64,000 nucleotides of DNA. It comes from Sipunculus nudus. Lineage: Eukaryota; Annelida; Sipuncula; Golfingiida; Sipunculidae. The translations under genes were made by a program, and so were the position numbers. The notes below the pieces were generated by a model. That model was not told the origin of the DNA. It ran no database searches and was given only the letters and a program-made list of their open reading frames with translations. This document shows positions 35,210-46,248 of the stretch, one piece after another; within the stretch, counting starts at the first letter, position 1, and every line of letters begins with the position of its first letter. The DNA lies in NCBI GenBank assembly GCA_026874595.1, contig CM049311.1:50781676-50845675 (forward strand), read 5' to 3'.

Positions 35210-35570
35210 ATTAATCCATATAATAATCATTCAAACTAGACGACCAGAGGTCGAACGCTTGCCGGAAGTTGAAATGACAGACAGATGGACAGACAGAACA
35301 TATTGTGGGTTTTCTATTATTTGAATGACACTCAGCGTTTGCTGAGAAGTTGTGGCCTGTAAAATGACATATCAGACAAAACAACGAGGGAGCAGACAAA
35401 GCTGACCACAAAAGACTAACAGACAAACATACTGACACATCTGTGATAACAGATTATCAGACAAAAGTGCCGAAGGTAAAGAAGAGCAAAATTAGCGATG
35501 GTTTATGTAGATAAGGTTTATAATTTTGGAGATATGGCCAAAACATGATATGTTGGGGAGGTGAAGGTGC

Positions 35571-35586
35571 AGCGCCCCCTAGTGGC
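35571..35586 (-). promoter_or_regulatory. CTCF-like motif in repeat unit
   Basis: The minus strand reads GCCACTAGGGGGCGCT, a perfect fit to the animal CTCF core CCASYAGRKGGCRSY as I remember it. Similar strings, all in the same orientation, are at 10014, 35898, 39017 (CCACTAGAGGGCGC), 39348, 40003, 40821 and 41276. Occupancy is unknown. Confidence 0.4.
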
Positions 35587-36671
35587 TAAATGAAAAATCT
35601 GTTTTGAGATATTAGTGAAACACATAAGATGTACCAGTTTTAAAAGGATTCCTGAAAAAAAACTGTGGCCTGTAGAATGCTATATATGAGACGCAAGAAC
35701 CAGCAAGTAGGCGGATTTGAGGACAACTGACAAACAGACAGACACACTGACAAAGTCATACAAGAATGAGACCAGATGACATTACTAGGTCATGGAGAAG
35801 ACTCAGGGAAAGAAAATAAGCCATAGTTTCTGTAATTGAGGCTTTGGGTTTTAGAGATATGGTCAATATAATGATATGTGTGTGAGGGTCAGGTGCAGCG
35901 CCACCTAGCGGCCATATCCGGAAAATGAAAAAAAAATTGTGAGAAAATATAACATGCATCAGTTTTCAAATGCTTCTTTAAAAACTGTGGCCTGTAGAAT
36001 GCTATATGCGAGACGCAAGAATCAGCAAGCAGCCAAATTTGAGGACAACTGACAAACAGACGGACACACTGACAAAGTGACACAAGATTGAGACCAGATG
36101 ACATTATCAGTTTATGGAGAAGACTCAGAGGGAAAAAATAAGCTATAGTTTATGTAATTGAGCTTTGGGTTTTAGAGATATGGCCAATGTAATGATATGT
36201 GTGTGAGGGTCGTATGCAGCGCCCCCAGCAGCAATATTCAAAAAATGAAAAAACCATTTCGAGATACTAGTGTAGGACTTATGATATGTCAGTTTCAAAA
36301 TGATTCCTGCAATAATGTGGCCTTTGGCGCAAGATCAATGAAATCTCGAAATATCTCTATTCACGAGATATTTTACGAGATACTGCGAGACTTGTAATAA
36401 AATCTTGTAGTACTAGTTGAATGCTACCTGATGCAAAAAACTAGGTCTCTCTAGCTTTAACACTGACAAAGTTAGAAAAATAAGACCCCTTAATTTCGAA
36501 TATCATGACTTTTCCCCCAAAATTTATAACCATGGTTACGGCAAATTTGAGTCAGCTACACACCAGACGACAGGCCTTGGAATGACAATTAAAATGAGCT
36601 ATTGTTGAAGTAGATAAAACTAATAGTCACAAAGATATGAAGAAAAAACCGTTTTGAGAATTTTTGACGAC

Positions 36672-36684
36672 CTTGACCTTGACC
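36672..36684 (+). promoter_or_regulatory. DR1 nuclear-receptor-like motif in repeat unit
   Basis: TGACCTTTGACCT is two half-sites TGACCT spaced by one base, the HNF4/RXR-type DR1 layout. The same string occurs near 38000 and close variants near 38140, 38275, 38412, 40290 and 41565. It is part of the repeat, and function is untested. Confidence 0.35.
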
Positions 36685-37531
36685 TTTGACCTATTTTAAC
36701 CAAAAACAATAGGGCACCTGAAAGTTTTAAGGTGATTGTGGCAAAATTGTGGCCAGGAGAGTGCAGACAAACAAACAGACAGACAAACAGACAGACTAGA
36801 CGACCATAGGTCGAGAGCTTGCCGGACCGAAATGACATACAGATTGGACAAACATGACAAACTGTCGGTTTTCTATCAATTGAATGAATTTTAAAGCGAT
36901 TGCTGGAAAGCTTGGCCTGTTGAACGACATATATTACACAAAAGAACATGAAAGCAGACATAGCTCAAAACAGACAGATATACTGACACACCTGAGATAA
37001 CAGAATACCAGAAAAAAGTGGGGAACGTAAAGAGAAGCAAAATGAGCTATAGTTTTAGTAGGTAGAGTTTATAATGTCGGAGATATGGCCCAAAAATGAT
37101 ATGGTGTGGAGGCTCTACTGCAGCATCTGCTAGCGGCCATATCCCAAATATTAAAAATTTCTTTTGAGATATAAATATAACAAATAAGATGTTTCAATTC
37201 CAAAAGGATTCCTGGAAAACTGTGGCCTGAAGATTGCTGAGTGTAAGACGCAAGATCTAGCAAGCAGGCGAAATTGAGGATCACTGACAAACAGAGAGAC
37301 ATACTGAAAATGTAACACAAGAATAAGACCAGATGACTAACTCAGATTATGGAGTAGATTCAAAGGAAGACAATCAATAAGTGTTTGTAATTGAGGTTTA
37401 TAGTTCTGTAGATATGGGCAAAAATATATATATAGGGGAGGGGCGAGTGCAGCGCCACCTATTGACAATATCCGGAAAATGAATAATCTGTTTCGAGATA
37501 TTACTGTAAGATATAAATTGTATTAGTTTAA

Positions 37532-38767
37532 CAAGTGAGCCATTGGTCATGACGCTCAGCTGCCAAGCTTGACCTGCCACATTATGGACTGAGATTCACA
37601 ACTTCCAGTCACATTTTGAAGAACCAATTTGCCAATATGTTGAAATTTTCTACGACAACAGAAATATATATCACATATGTCTGGTTATAACACAGTGACT
37701 GGATGGTCTGAGGAAAAATGTACGATTGTTAAGCTATCAGTAACTATTCCCATAGCTTGCTTGATACCTGTCAGTCTCAAAAGGAACACCACAAAGGGCA
37801 AATATAAGATCAAAATATATAGCAAAAATCAAGGAAATCCATGCAAGAATAATTGAGAAACGGGTGCTTATAAATATGAAGTTTGAATCAAATTGAGTGA
37901 TGCATAGATGTTGCATATGTGAAAGACTGAAGGTTTGGGTTGAACAGTTTCACTTACAAAATGTTCACAACCATTTAGAATAATTAAGTGTTGTGTCCTT
38001 GACCTTTGACCTTTTGAACTCGACATCGATAGGCTTCTTCCCCTATTGGTAGGTAAGCCATATACGACAAATGGAAGGTATAGATCGAAAAGTTTCCTGA
38101 AAATGACTCCACACAAAAAATGGGTGCAGTGAACTTCACCTTTGACCTCAAAATTAACAGGTCTTTTCCCCTGTTGGCAGAGAAGCGATATCAGTGCTGG
38201 AAAGTTTGGAATGAAATGTCAAGCTTGAAATGTTTTCACAACCTTTTAAAAAAAATGAATCCTGTGACCCTGATCTTTGACCTTGTGACTTAAAAATCTA
38301 TAGGATTTTTCTCCCTCCTAGTAGGTGAAATATATGTAAAAGATCAAAGAATTGGGATGAAAGATTTGGCTTAAAATGCATCCACAGGCATTAAAAAAGT
38401 GGCTCCTGTGACCTTGACCTTTGACTTGTTGACTTCAAAATAATTATGGTTCTTCCCCTGTTGGTAGATGAGCTGTATGTGAAAGATGGAAGGTTTTTGG
38501 ATGAAAATTTTAGCTAAAAGAATTATTTCTGCGGGGTGCATACACACCCTGTAACTTCGAGAATATAGGTCAGTGACCTAATTTCAGGTTTGCAAGGAGA
38601 TCATTTTAGAACCTCTAAGACTACATAGGGTCCATGACCCTAGCCCGTACAGTTACGATTTGTGCCCTGCTAACAGACGGACGGCCGGTCAGCAGGATGG
38701 ACAGATGGAAGGACGACGGACAAAGACTCATCACTATAGCCCAGCATGACTGAAAGTCAGCTGAGCT
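37532..38767 (-). mobile_element. Hairpin-family DNA element, inverted copy inside the array
   Basis: On the minus strand it runs from AGCTCAGCTGACTTTCAGTC (38767 down), followed by the GTCCGTC-rich part, to CAGCTGAGCGTCATGACCAA then TGGCTCACTTG (37532). Removing it rejoins the array unit text 'TTAGTTT' and 'AAAATGATCC..TGTGGCCTGTAG', with AA duplicated at the junction. The interior repeats 'TTGACCTTTGACC' and 'CTTCCCCTGTTGG' about every 130 bp. Confidence 0.75.
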
Positions 38768-39614
38768 AAAAATGATCCTTTACGGTGGCCTGTAGAATGC
38801 TATCAGTGAGACTCAAGTACCAACAAGCCGGCGAATTTGAGGACAACTGACAAACAAACAGACAAACTTACAACGGGTCACAAGATGGAGACAAAATGAC
38901 TTAACCAGGTTATGGAGAAGACTCAGAGGAAGAAAATAAGCTATACTTTATGTAATTGAGGCTTATAATTTTGGAGATATGGCCAAATAATGATATACTG
39001 GGGATGTTCGACTGCAGCGCCCTCTAGTGGACATATCCTGAAGACGACAAATGCGTTTCGTGATATTAGTGTATGACATAAGATGTAATAGTTTCAAAAG
39101 GATTCGTCCACATATCTGACTTGTTGATTGCTATATCTAAAGTGCAAAAACTAGCAAGCAGGCGAATTTGAGTATAAATGACAAACAGACAGACATACTG
39201 ACAAAGTGACACAAGATGGAGACCAGATGACTTGACCATGTTTTGAAGAAGACCAAGAGAAAGAAAATAAGCTATAGTTTGTGTAATATAGGTTTACTCT
39301 TACGGAAATATGTTCAAAACTGATTTTTTTTGGAAGGGTCAAGTGCAGCGCCCCCTAGCAGCCATATCGGGAAAATGAAAAATAAGTTTTGAGATATTAG
39401 TATAATACGTAAGATAGAGGAACAAACATACACGGGTGACCAACATGCTTTCGAAAATCGAAGATTTCCGGCAAGTAATAAAGTCTGGACTGTGCCTCCA
39501 ACATGTACGATAATAGACAGGGCCCGGAAAGGCCGACATGCACCGCTGCACACGCCGGCTGCCAACCGTAAGGACCCTGTCGCCACTTGCGGCAATTGCA
39601 CGTGTCTTCGTGGT

Positions 39615-40477
39615 ATGTATCAGTTTCAAAAGGATGCCTGCACATCTGTGGCCTATAGGGCATGTCACCGTGAAATCGCGAAATCTCATTCGACGAGAAA
39701 CGGTGCGAGATTTTGCAAGATTTTTGGTTGGATCACCGAGAACTCACCAAGGGCTACAAGATGCAAAAATTTCGACCTCTCTGGCATAAAAACTGACAGA
39801 GTTAGAAGCTGAAAACTGCATATTTTCAAAATTCAAAGGTTTTACCCCAAAAATAGAGAAATCTGGCAATAGCGCACTTTGGCACCTATGCGCAAAAATA
39901 AGCCCATGGACCCTAGTTTAAGGTGCTGTGATGGAAATGGCCCAATGTTTAATAGTTCTGGAGGTATAGCACCAAAACAAATTTTCATGTTTTTTTATCT
40001 GCAACGCCCCCTGGCGGCCATTTCCAAAATCTGAAAAACTCGTTTCGAGATATTCTTATGTTACATAAAATATCTCAGAATCAGTACGATTGCTGCAAAT
40101 TTGAAAAATATCACGAAATTCCATGATTTCTCCCCAAAACTGCGTAACCATGGTAACAGCGAAATGAGGCAATTTTGCAGTGTTGGAAGTGGCCATGATG
40201 TGGCAAATAAAACGGGCTACAGATTAGGTGCCTACGGCTATTTTTGACGAAGGTATGAAGAAAAAACCGTTTTTGAGCTTTTTGGTGACCCTGACCTTGA
40301 CCCTTGACCGATCATGACCAAAAACAATAGGCTCCGAGAAGAACCGATTATACACTCTATCTATAAGTTTCAGGACGATTGGTGCAAAATTGTGGCCTGT
40401 AGAGCGGGGACATACAGACAAACAAACAAACGGAACTGATCAACATACTTGTCGAAATCTCTGATTCCGGCAAGCAA
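39615..40477 (+). repeat. 862-bp segmental duplication, copy 1
   Basis: Matches 40889-41750 at an offset of 1274, changing to 1273 after a one-base indel near 39830 (TTTTC versus TTTC). Only a handful of substitutions were seen (e.g. near 40037, 40170 and 40198). Confidence 0.92.
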
Positions 40478-40888
40478 TAAACTATAACGCGACAGAAATG
40501 GCAAACCGGCCCGCAAAGAGTGCCTGTGGTCACTTATTTTATACGGCGAACGCTATAATATTTGCAGTCACGGGAAAGCGTGTCTGTCTTTCATACTAAA
40601 ACGCGTGCATGCATGCGTGATGGCTTATGTATTTGTACAAGCGGGTTTTAATTTTTACAAAGTTGCTAAAATTTGTGGGGACCATGTATGATTAAACAAA
40701 AGAGGTCATGGGCAGAAAGGCCATGAAACGCCAATTCATATGGTGTACAGTTTATGTACCTAAGGTGTGTCGTTTTACAGATATGGTTAAACAATGATAG
40801 TAGGTACGGGGTTGCAGTGCAGCGCCCCCTAGCGGTAATTTTCCAAAAACTGAACAATTGCTTTCGAGATATTAGTGTATGACGTAAC

Positions 40889-41750
40889 ATGTATCAGTTT
40901 CAAAAGGATGCCTGCACATCTGTGGCCTATAGGGCATGTCACCGTGAAATCGCGAAATCTCATTCGACGAGAAACGGTGCGAGATTTTGCAAGATTTTTG
41001 GTTGGATCACCGAGAACTCACCAAGGGCTACAAGATGCAAAAATTTCGACCTCTCTGGCATAAAAACTGACAGAGTTAGAAGCTGAAAACTGCATATTTC
41101 AAAATTCAAAGGTTTTACCCCAAAAATAGAGAAATCTGGCAATAGCGCACTTTGGCACCTATGCGCAAAAATAAGCCCATGGACCCTAGTTTAAGGTGCT
41201 GTGATGGAAATGGCCCAATGTTTAATAGTTCTGGAGGTATAGCACCAAAACAAATTTTCATGTTTTTTTATCTGCAACGCCCCCTGGCGGCCATTTCCAA
41301 AATCCGAAAAACCCGTTTCGAGATATTCTTATGTTACATAAAATATCTCAGAATCAGTACGATTGCTGCAAATTTGAAAAATATCACGAAATTCCATGAT
41401 TTCTCCCCAAAACTGCGTAACCATGGTAACAGCGAAATCAGGCAATTTTGCAGTGTTGGAAGTGGCCATGAAGTGGCAAATAAAACGGGCTACAGATTAG
41501 GTGCCTACGGCTATTTTTGACGAAGGTATGAAGAAAAAACCGTTTTTGAGCTTTTTGGTGACCCTGACCTTGACCCTTGACCGATCATGACCAAAAACAA
41601 TAGGCTCCGAGAAGAACCGATTATACACTCTATCTATAAGTTTCAGGACGATTGGTGCAAAATTGTGGCCTGTAGAGCGGGGACATACAGACAAACAAAC
41701 AAACGGAACTGATCAACATACTTGTCGAAATCTCTGATTCCGGCAAGCAA
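40889..41750 (+). repeat. 862-bp segmental duplication, copy 2
   Basis: Second copy of 39615-40477, about 99% identical, separated by 411 bp that are not shared. It contains the same chance ORFs as copy 1 (65 codons at 40889-41086 + and 41497-41694 -). Confidence 0.92.
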
Positions 41751-41880
41751 CAAACAGACATACGCAACTGAGCAACATGCTTGCCGAAATCGAAGATTTC
41801 CGGCAAGCAACAAACAGACAAACAGACATACGCAACTGAGCAATATGCTTGCCGAAATCTTTGATTCCGGCAAGCAATAA
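41713..41880 (+). repeat. Three tandem hairpin units (GCTTGCCG ... CGGCAAGC)
   Basis: About 60-bp units, each with an inverted repeat such as GCTTGCCGAAATC-GAA-GATTTCCGGCAAGC (split here as arm, loop, arm) followed by 'AACAAACAGACATACGCAAC'. The same hairpin ends the left array block (10412-10444) and occurs near 39446-39475 and 40451-40476. Confidence 0.8.
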
Positions 41881-43779
41881 ATAAATGTTAAGTTCGCATA
41901 AAAAACAGTCTACAGATAATAAGATCAATCTTCATTTTTGGACATCTTTGTTAGATTTTAAGACTGATTTAGATGCCTTATTACGGTGTCTGATCAAGAT
42001 CATACAATTTATAACTATTTTAACAGATGTAAGCACTAATGAAAACTCTGAAGTAGTAAATAACAGACCAGACATAGGCGTTCCACTCTGAATAATATAT
42101 ATTAAATTAACAAAAAATTCACATGTCAGAGATGTTTATTATTGATATATATTGTGATGCTTGTAAGTGGAATAGATACTACTGATTTGTTTAGAATTAA
42201 AAGCGAGCATCAGAATCCAATAACATCCACCTGTGACAAGTAGTGATACCAATCTTGTAGTACGAGTCTATGAAATTTAAATAAATAAAAAAATTACAAA
42301 TACCATAAAACTTTAAGGCTCAAATGGATAACCTATAATTTAATATTAAGTACAGTTGCAGAATTTTTTTAAGGGCCAAGGTCAGTACTCTTTGGATTTC
42401 AATCGTAAGGGGTATTTATGTGTTGTTAAAAATCAATCATCTAAACTTTTAATAAAAACTCTTAAGTGGTAAATAACAAACTAGACATAGGCGTTCCAAT
42501 CTGAATAAAATATATTAAATTAACGTACGTAGTTCTCATTGAGATAGTTTAAATATATTTCTGTTTTGCCTAGAAAAATAAAGCCCCTATTTAACACCTA
42601 GAAAAGAGGTATTTGGAAAGTAGGTCAATAGCTATATTGAGAGAATCTATCACATGCCCAGTCACATGTGCATTCACAGTAAGACGAAACAAATCACCAT
42701 TTTTTTCAGATTTTCCTACAGAACATACTGGTTTCAGATTAGGTAACATACAACGGTCACATCCCTTTGTGAACCGCGACACTATTAGTAATAATCTCCA
42801 TCCCTGATAACTCCTCACTAGCGCGCAGTGTCCGAGATACAAACAAAGACCTTCAATGGGCCCCATAGACATCCTAATTGATAACAAGTCTAATATCTAC
42901 CAAGCACCTGGCCTTATGTCATGTCTCTGTTGAATAAACAGTCAGCTGTCAAAACGTTTTTCAGGTGGTGTAGCTTTGTGTACCTTTGAGTGTCAGGAAA
43001 GACTGATAAAGTCCAGTAATCCCAGATCAGTTTAATCTTGCTGAGAATTATGCATGTTTGTTGACTTGTTGTCAAGTGTGTTGAAGTAGCATTAACCGCC
43101 TTGTACAAAGTTTAATAATTTGAACAACATATGACAATTAAAATAAACAGCTCATTTCAATTTCCAGTATTACACATTTTTATATTACTGGATTTAAAGA
43201 TTAAATGTAAGCAATTAAATCTATAAAAACAGATATGATAATTGAGGAATGATACCCAATATAGTATTGTTATATTGTTATTAGCTGGTTCACTCTCTAG
43301 CATTAAAGAATTGAATAAATAGTGATATCTTTTAATTTGACCAACGGTTCTGTTGGTCTCTCTGCAAATTGACACAGCTATCTATTGATACAGCTTACGG
43401 TTTAAAGGTATTTACTTCATCCTATTAGTGTAACATTACATGCATAACCCAATATAACAATTAATTATGAAAACATTTTATTTTACTTTGAGTTCAATTG
43501 GTATTGATGCAAGTTTGCATCCATTTAGGTACATATAAACCATGGTAATGTATTGTTATAACCTGACCGTATTCTTCATTCAACCTGTATATATGATAAC
43601 TGTTACATGAACCAAATCAGTATAGCATGTCAAGTTATTTAGACCTGTAAGCTCTAAGGGGTAGTCATTAAATAAACAAATAATTCACATTGACTTTTAC
43701 GTCAGAGTTGTTCATTATTGATAAATATCGTGATACTTGTGTGTGGAATAGATACTGCTGCTTTGTTTATTTCTTGCAG
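41881..43779. other. Unassigned region with local duplications
   Basis: 42053-42110 and 42466-42523 share 'AACTAGACATAGGCGTTCC'-type text. 42110-42180 and 43675-43765 share 'TTATTGATA..TCGTGATACTTG' and 'GTGGAATAGATACT..TGCT'. An open frame on both strands at 42591-42887 has no recognised homology. No gene is assigned. Confidence 0.4.
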
Positions 43780-43889
43780 GGGAAGGATATGTTCTGCCTC
43801 CAGCCCACACCAGTATGGTCAGCACAGCTACAACACGGGGGATACAGTTGATGTTGCCCAGCGGCAGTGCTTCTAACATATATAATTAA
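43780..43889 (+). other. Possible isolated terminal exon (unsupported)
   Basis: A good acceptor (GTTTATTTCTTGCAG) precedes ~95 bp that are GC-richer than their surroundings and open in two frames, one ending QYGQHSYNTGDTVDVAQRQ-CF-stop, another ending SGSASNIYN-stop. The upstream half of the acceptor region is a diverged repeat of 42150-42190. I cannot connect it to a gene or name it. Confidence 0.15.
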
Positions 43890-44359
43890 TTAATTATAAC
43901 AATAAAATAAATAAAAATCTGCCAATGGACTTGCCATCTTGTGCAAAGTTATAATGAAAAGATATTTTAAATGCTATATGCTCAGTGATTTATAAGTAAG
44001 ACTGTCTCATATTTCGTGCTATGCTGACACATTGCAGTCAATTGAGCAAACAATGTTTTACTGATGCATGCAATGCGATTCTATGTTGTTATCATTCCAA
44101 GACTATCTGATGTGTTTATTTGAATAAACTTACCAATATACAAAATTGTATGAAGGGGAACTGATTAAGATATTACAGTTATATAAAATAAATAAAACCA
44201 GCTCTGTCAGGTCGGAGCACAATTAATTACAAGCTCAAGATTTTTCCTGGAATCTCTGTCCCAAGGTAATTTTACTTGCCTGTATACGGCCAAGATGTCT
44301 TCTTCATTCAAAACAAAGAAAAACAGCGTTTTTTCATATAAGGGGGGGGGGTTGTAAGG
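43890..44359. other. Unassigned AT-rich sequence
   Basis: No coding or repeat signal noted; ends at a G run (44342-44351). Confidence 0.4.
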
Positions 44360-44817
44360 CATCAGGTCTACTACCCCTCAGCTATCAGTATTTGGATTGA
44401 CCCATTAATAAGCCACTCTTATTATAATGTAGGATTGCCTACATCCGGGAATGTTGAGGCCACCCCACTCTCCTGCTTGTCCACGTCTGGCCAGCACTAG
44501 GTTTAGTCATTTAGACGTGTTAAGGGGCTAAAGGATAATCGACATAAGGCGGAGTTCAGTAGCCTGCCGCGACCCTTCTAGCTCCCTATTTAGCACGTTT
44601 AACTATAAGTCTGGCAGTACAAAGTAAGGAAAGATTTTTCGACCAATTTGGTAATTTAAAACTTAAATTTCCGTGTTGTTTTCTATAATCTGTGGGAAAA
44701 ATCCTACAAAGTGACGTTTTTGCACCCTACCCTAGGACAGCCTACTTTACAATATGGGGTGGCCAATTAGTGGGTCAGTCCAAATATAGTTGAGGGTTGG
44801 AAGGTAGGCCTGAGGTC
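44360..44817 (+). mobile_element. TIR/foldback MITE, complete copy
   Basis: The left arm begins CATCAGGTCTACTACCCCTC, and its inverted partner ends GTAGGCCTGAGG at about 44816. The arms are about 75 nt and about three-quarters identical ('TATTTGGATTGACCCATTAA' left, complement of 'TAGTGGGTCAGTCCAAATAT' right). The middle (~300 bp) matches 33627-33971. No ORF; a non-autonomous DNA transposon. Confidence 0.7.
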
Positions 44818-45740
44818 ATACGAGTGGGGTAGGGAAAATAAACAGGGACGGGCACGTTTTCGACCTATAACATATATAGATTAATGCAAGTTTAATTATT
44901 GGTTTAATTTTCTAAGAATATAAAGTTTTGTTTGAGATATACGTTGGGACTTCTCTCGACATTTTTAATCGTATTCTTTTGTTTGATAACAGCAACATGG
45001 CTTGTAGCCCGATTTAATCGGACTTAATATTATTAGGCCAAGCCATATATCGACAGGGCCTTATAATATTGAGTTCAATTAAATCGGGTCACATAGCATG
45101 GCACTCTCACGGAACTCATGTTCTAAGTGACTATAGAAAACACTCCGGAGCGCCACATTTACCTATGCAAGCCCCTACCTACACATTGTTATTAGCCGTA
45201 GATCATGGTTTTTTAGGTTTACTAAGATCGAAGCTTGCATGACGTGTGTCATACGTAAGCAAATGACTACAATAGATAAAATTCGAAATTTATGTCATGG
45301 TTAACCATCTACATGGTTGAATCACATATAAGCGGGAGAGAGGGGCTCTATTTAGGTCATGTCTGTGCACATGACAACTATCACTGGGGTGGAACTTGAT
45401 CATCCTGTTCAGAAATTTAAACTCCAGGTTTATTTACTAAATGAATGACGACGGTTTCGTCCAACGCATGGACAAATCGATTACCTAATCTCCCAATGCT
45501 GAGAATCCTTACAAAAGTCCTTGGTACGGATCCCAGATATCTCACAAAATACAGTGAATTGTTCCTTGGCTGTTATCCTGGTCATCCACAAAATTTCATC
45601 CAAATTCGTTCATAACTTTCTGAGGGATGTTGCAACAAACAAACTAACCAACAAATGGCGGGCAGTAGATATTGCTTTCTTGGAAGTTAAAAAAAAACAT
45701 ACAGATTGTTCTGATCATCGACTCTGTTGGTCTGATGATT
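44818..45740. other. Unassigned sequence with one palindrome
   Basis: Contains the imperfect palindrome 45008-45088. ORF 45521-45742 has no recognised homology. Confidence 0.4.
45008..45088. repeat. Imperfect 32-bp palindrome
   Basis: Arm CCCGATTTAATCGGACTTAA... and its complement ending TTAATTGAACTCAATATTA / AAATCGGG fold with about 27 of 32 pairs around a ~17-nt loop. It could be a small foldback element. Confidence 0.65.
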
Positions 45741-46109
45741 GACTTACAGTGGAGTTGACGAGTATGATGATGAACGTATGAGGTTTTGAAAGAGTCTGTT
45801 GATTAACTAAGAGTGGACATGAGCGAGTTTGTTGATTAATTTGCAGTGGACATAAGCGAGTCTAATGATTAACTTACAGTGGACAAAAGCGAGTCTGATG
45901 ATTAACTTACAGTGGACATAGGCGAGTCTGATGATTAGCTAAAGAGTGGACTTGAGCAAGTCTGGTGATCAGCCAAGAGTGGACATGAGCGAGTCTGAAG
46001 ATTAACGTACAGTGGACATGAGCGAGTCTGATGATTAATTTACAGTGGACGTGAGCGAGTCTCGTGATTAACTTACAGTGAACATAAGCGAGTCTGATGA
46101 TTAACTTAC
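45741..46109 (-). repeat. 33-bp minisatellite repeating gene B's 5' splice site
   Basis: About ten units. Nine units from 45813 to 46110 are 33 bp (one is 34), with a longer irregular one at 45749-45812. On the minus strand a unit reads TCCACT|GTAAGTTAATCATC then AGACTCGCTTATG. The first unit is the real exon/intron junction of the exon ending at 46110, and the last seven exon bases GTCCACT are also in the units. GTAAGT is kept at the real donor and in the units that end at 46077, 45911, 45878 and 45748; other units have GTAAAT, GTACGT or have lost GT. Confidence 0.88.
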
Positions 46110-46220
46110 AGTGGACTTCAGTAAGTCGGATGTCCAGCGTTGCATCTGATCCCCGATGTTGACTAGGATAGTACCAGGGATAGGTGGTGCTTCTACGTAG
46201 TGTCCCTCTGATGTCTTCAC
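46110..46220 (-). CDS. Gene B exon: [20 protein letters not shown]
   Basis: 111 nt, 37 codons, phase 0/0, from [16 protein letters not shown] to TSDLLKST. The donor ACT|GTAAGT at 46110/46109 is the first unit of a 33-bp minisatellite. It has the same length as the gene A exon 14111-14221. Confidence 0.93.
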
Positions 46221-46248
46221 CTGATGTACATCACACACTGACACATAA

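Larger units (their letters stand above)
35210..41890 (+). repeat. Large degenerate tandem array, ~320-340 bp unit
   Basis: Units repeat the order 'TGTGGCCTGTAGAATGCTAT' - 'AGCAAGCAG' - 'GACAACTGACAAACAGACAG' - 'GAGACCAGATGAC' - 'TTATGGAGAAGACTCAGAGG' - 'AAAATAAGCTATAGTTTATG' - 'GGAGATATGGCC' - 'GCAGCGCCCCCTAGCGGCC' - 'GAGATATTAGTGTATGACAT'. Markers at about 35347, 35661, 35984, 37219, 38787, 39647, 40393, 40922 and 41666 show the period. A hairpin-family element interrupts it (37532-38767), and an 862-bp segment is duplicated (39615, 40889). Hairpins with GCTTGCCG/CGGCAAGC close the right end. No coding frames. It may be a satellite-like or transposon-internal array. Confidence 0.8.

Noticed and set aside
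39492-39812. 106-codon ORF repeated at 40889-41086
   Set aside because: Present twice only because of the 862-bp duplication; overlapping frames are equally open and no protein family is recognisable.
42591-42887. 98-codon minus-strand ORF with an overlapping plus-strand ORF
   Set aside because: No domain recognised and no splice or start context; left as unassigned.
45430-45480. Minus-strand frame RFVHALDETVVIHLV as a candidate FVHP segment of gene B
   Set aside because: No KHRV, R-x-S or DGSDKY motif in the same frame nearby and no suitable acceptor.
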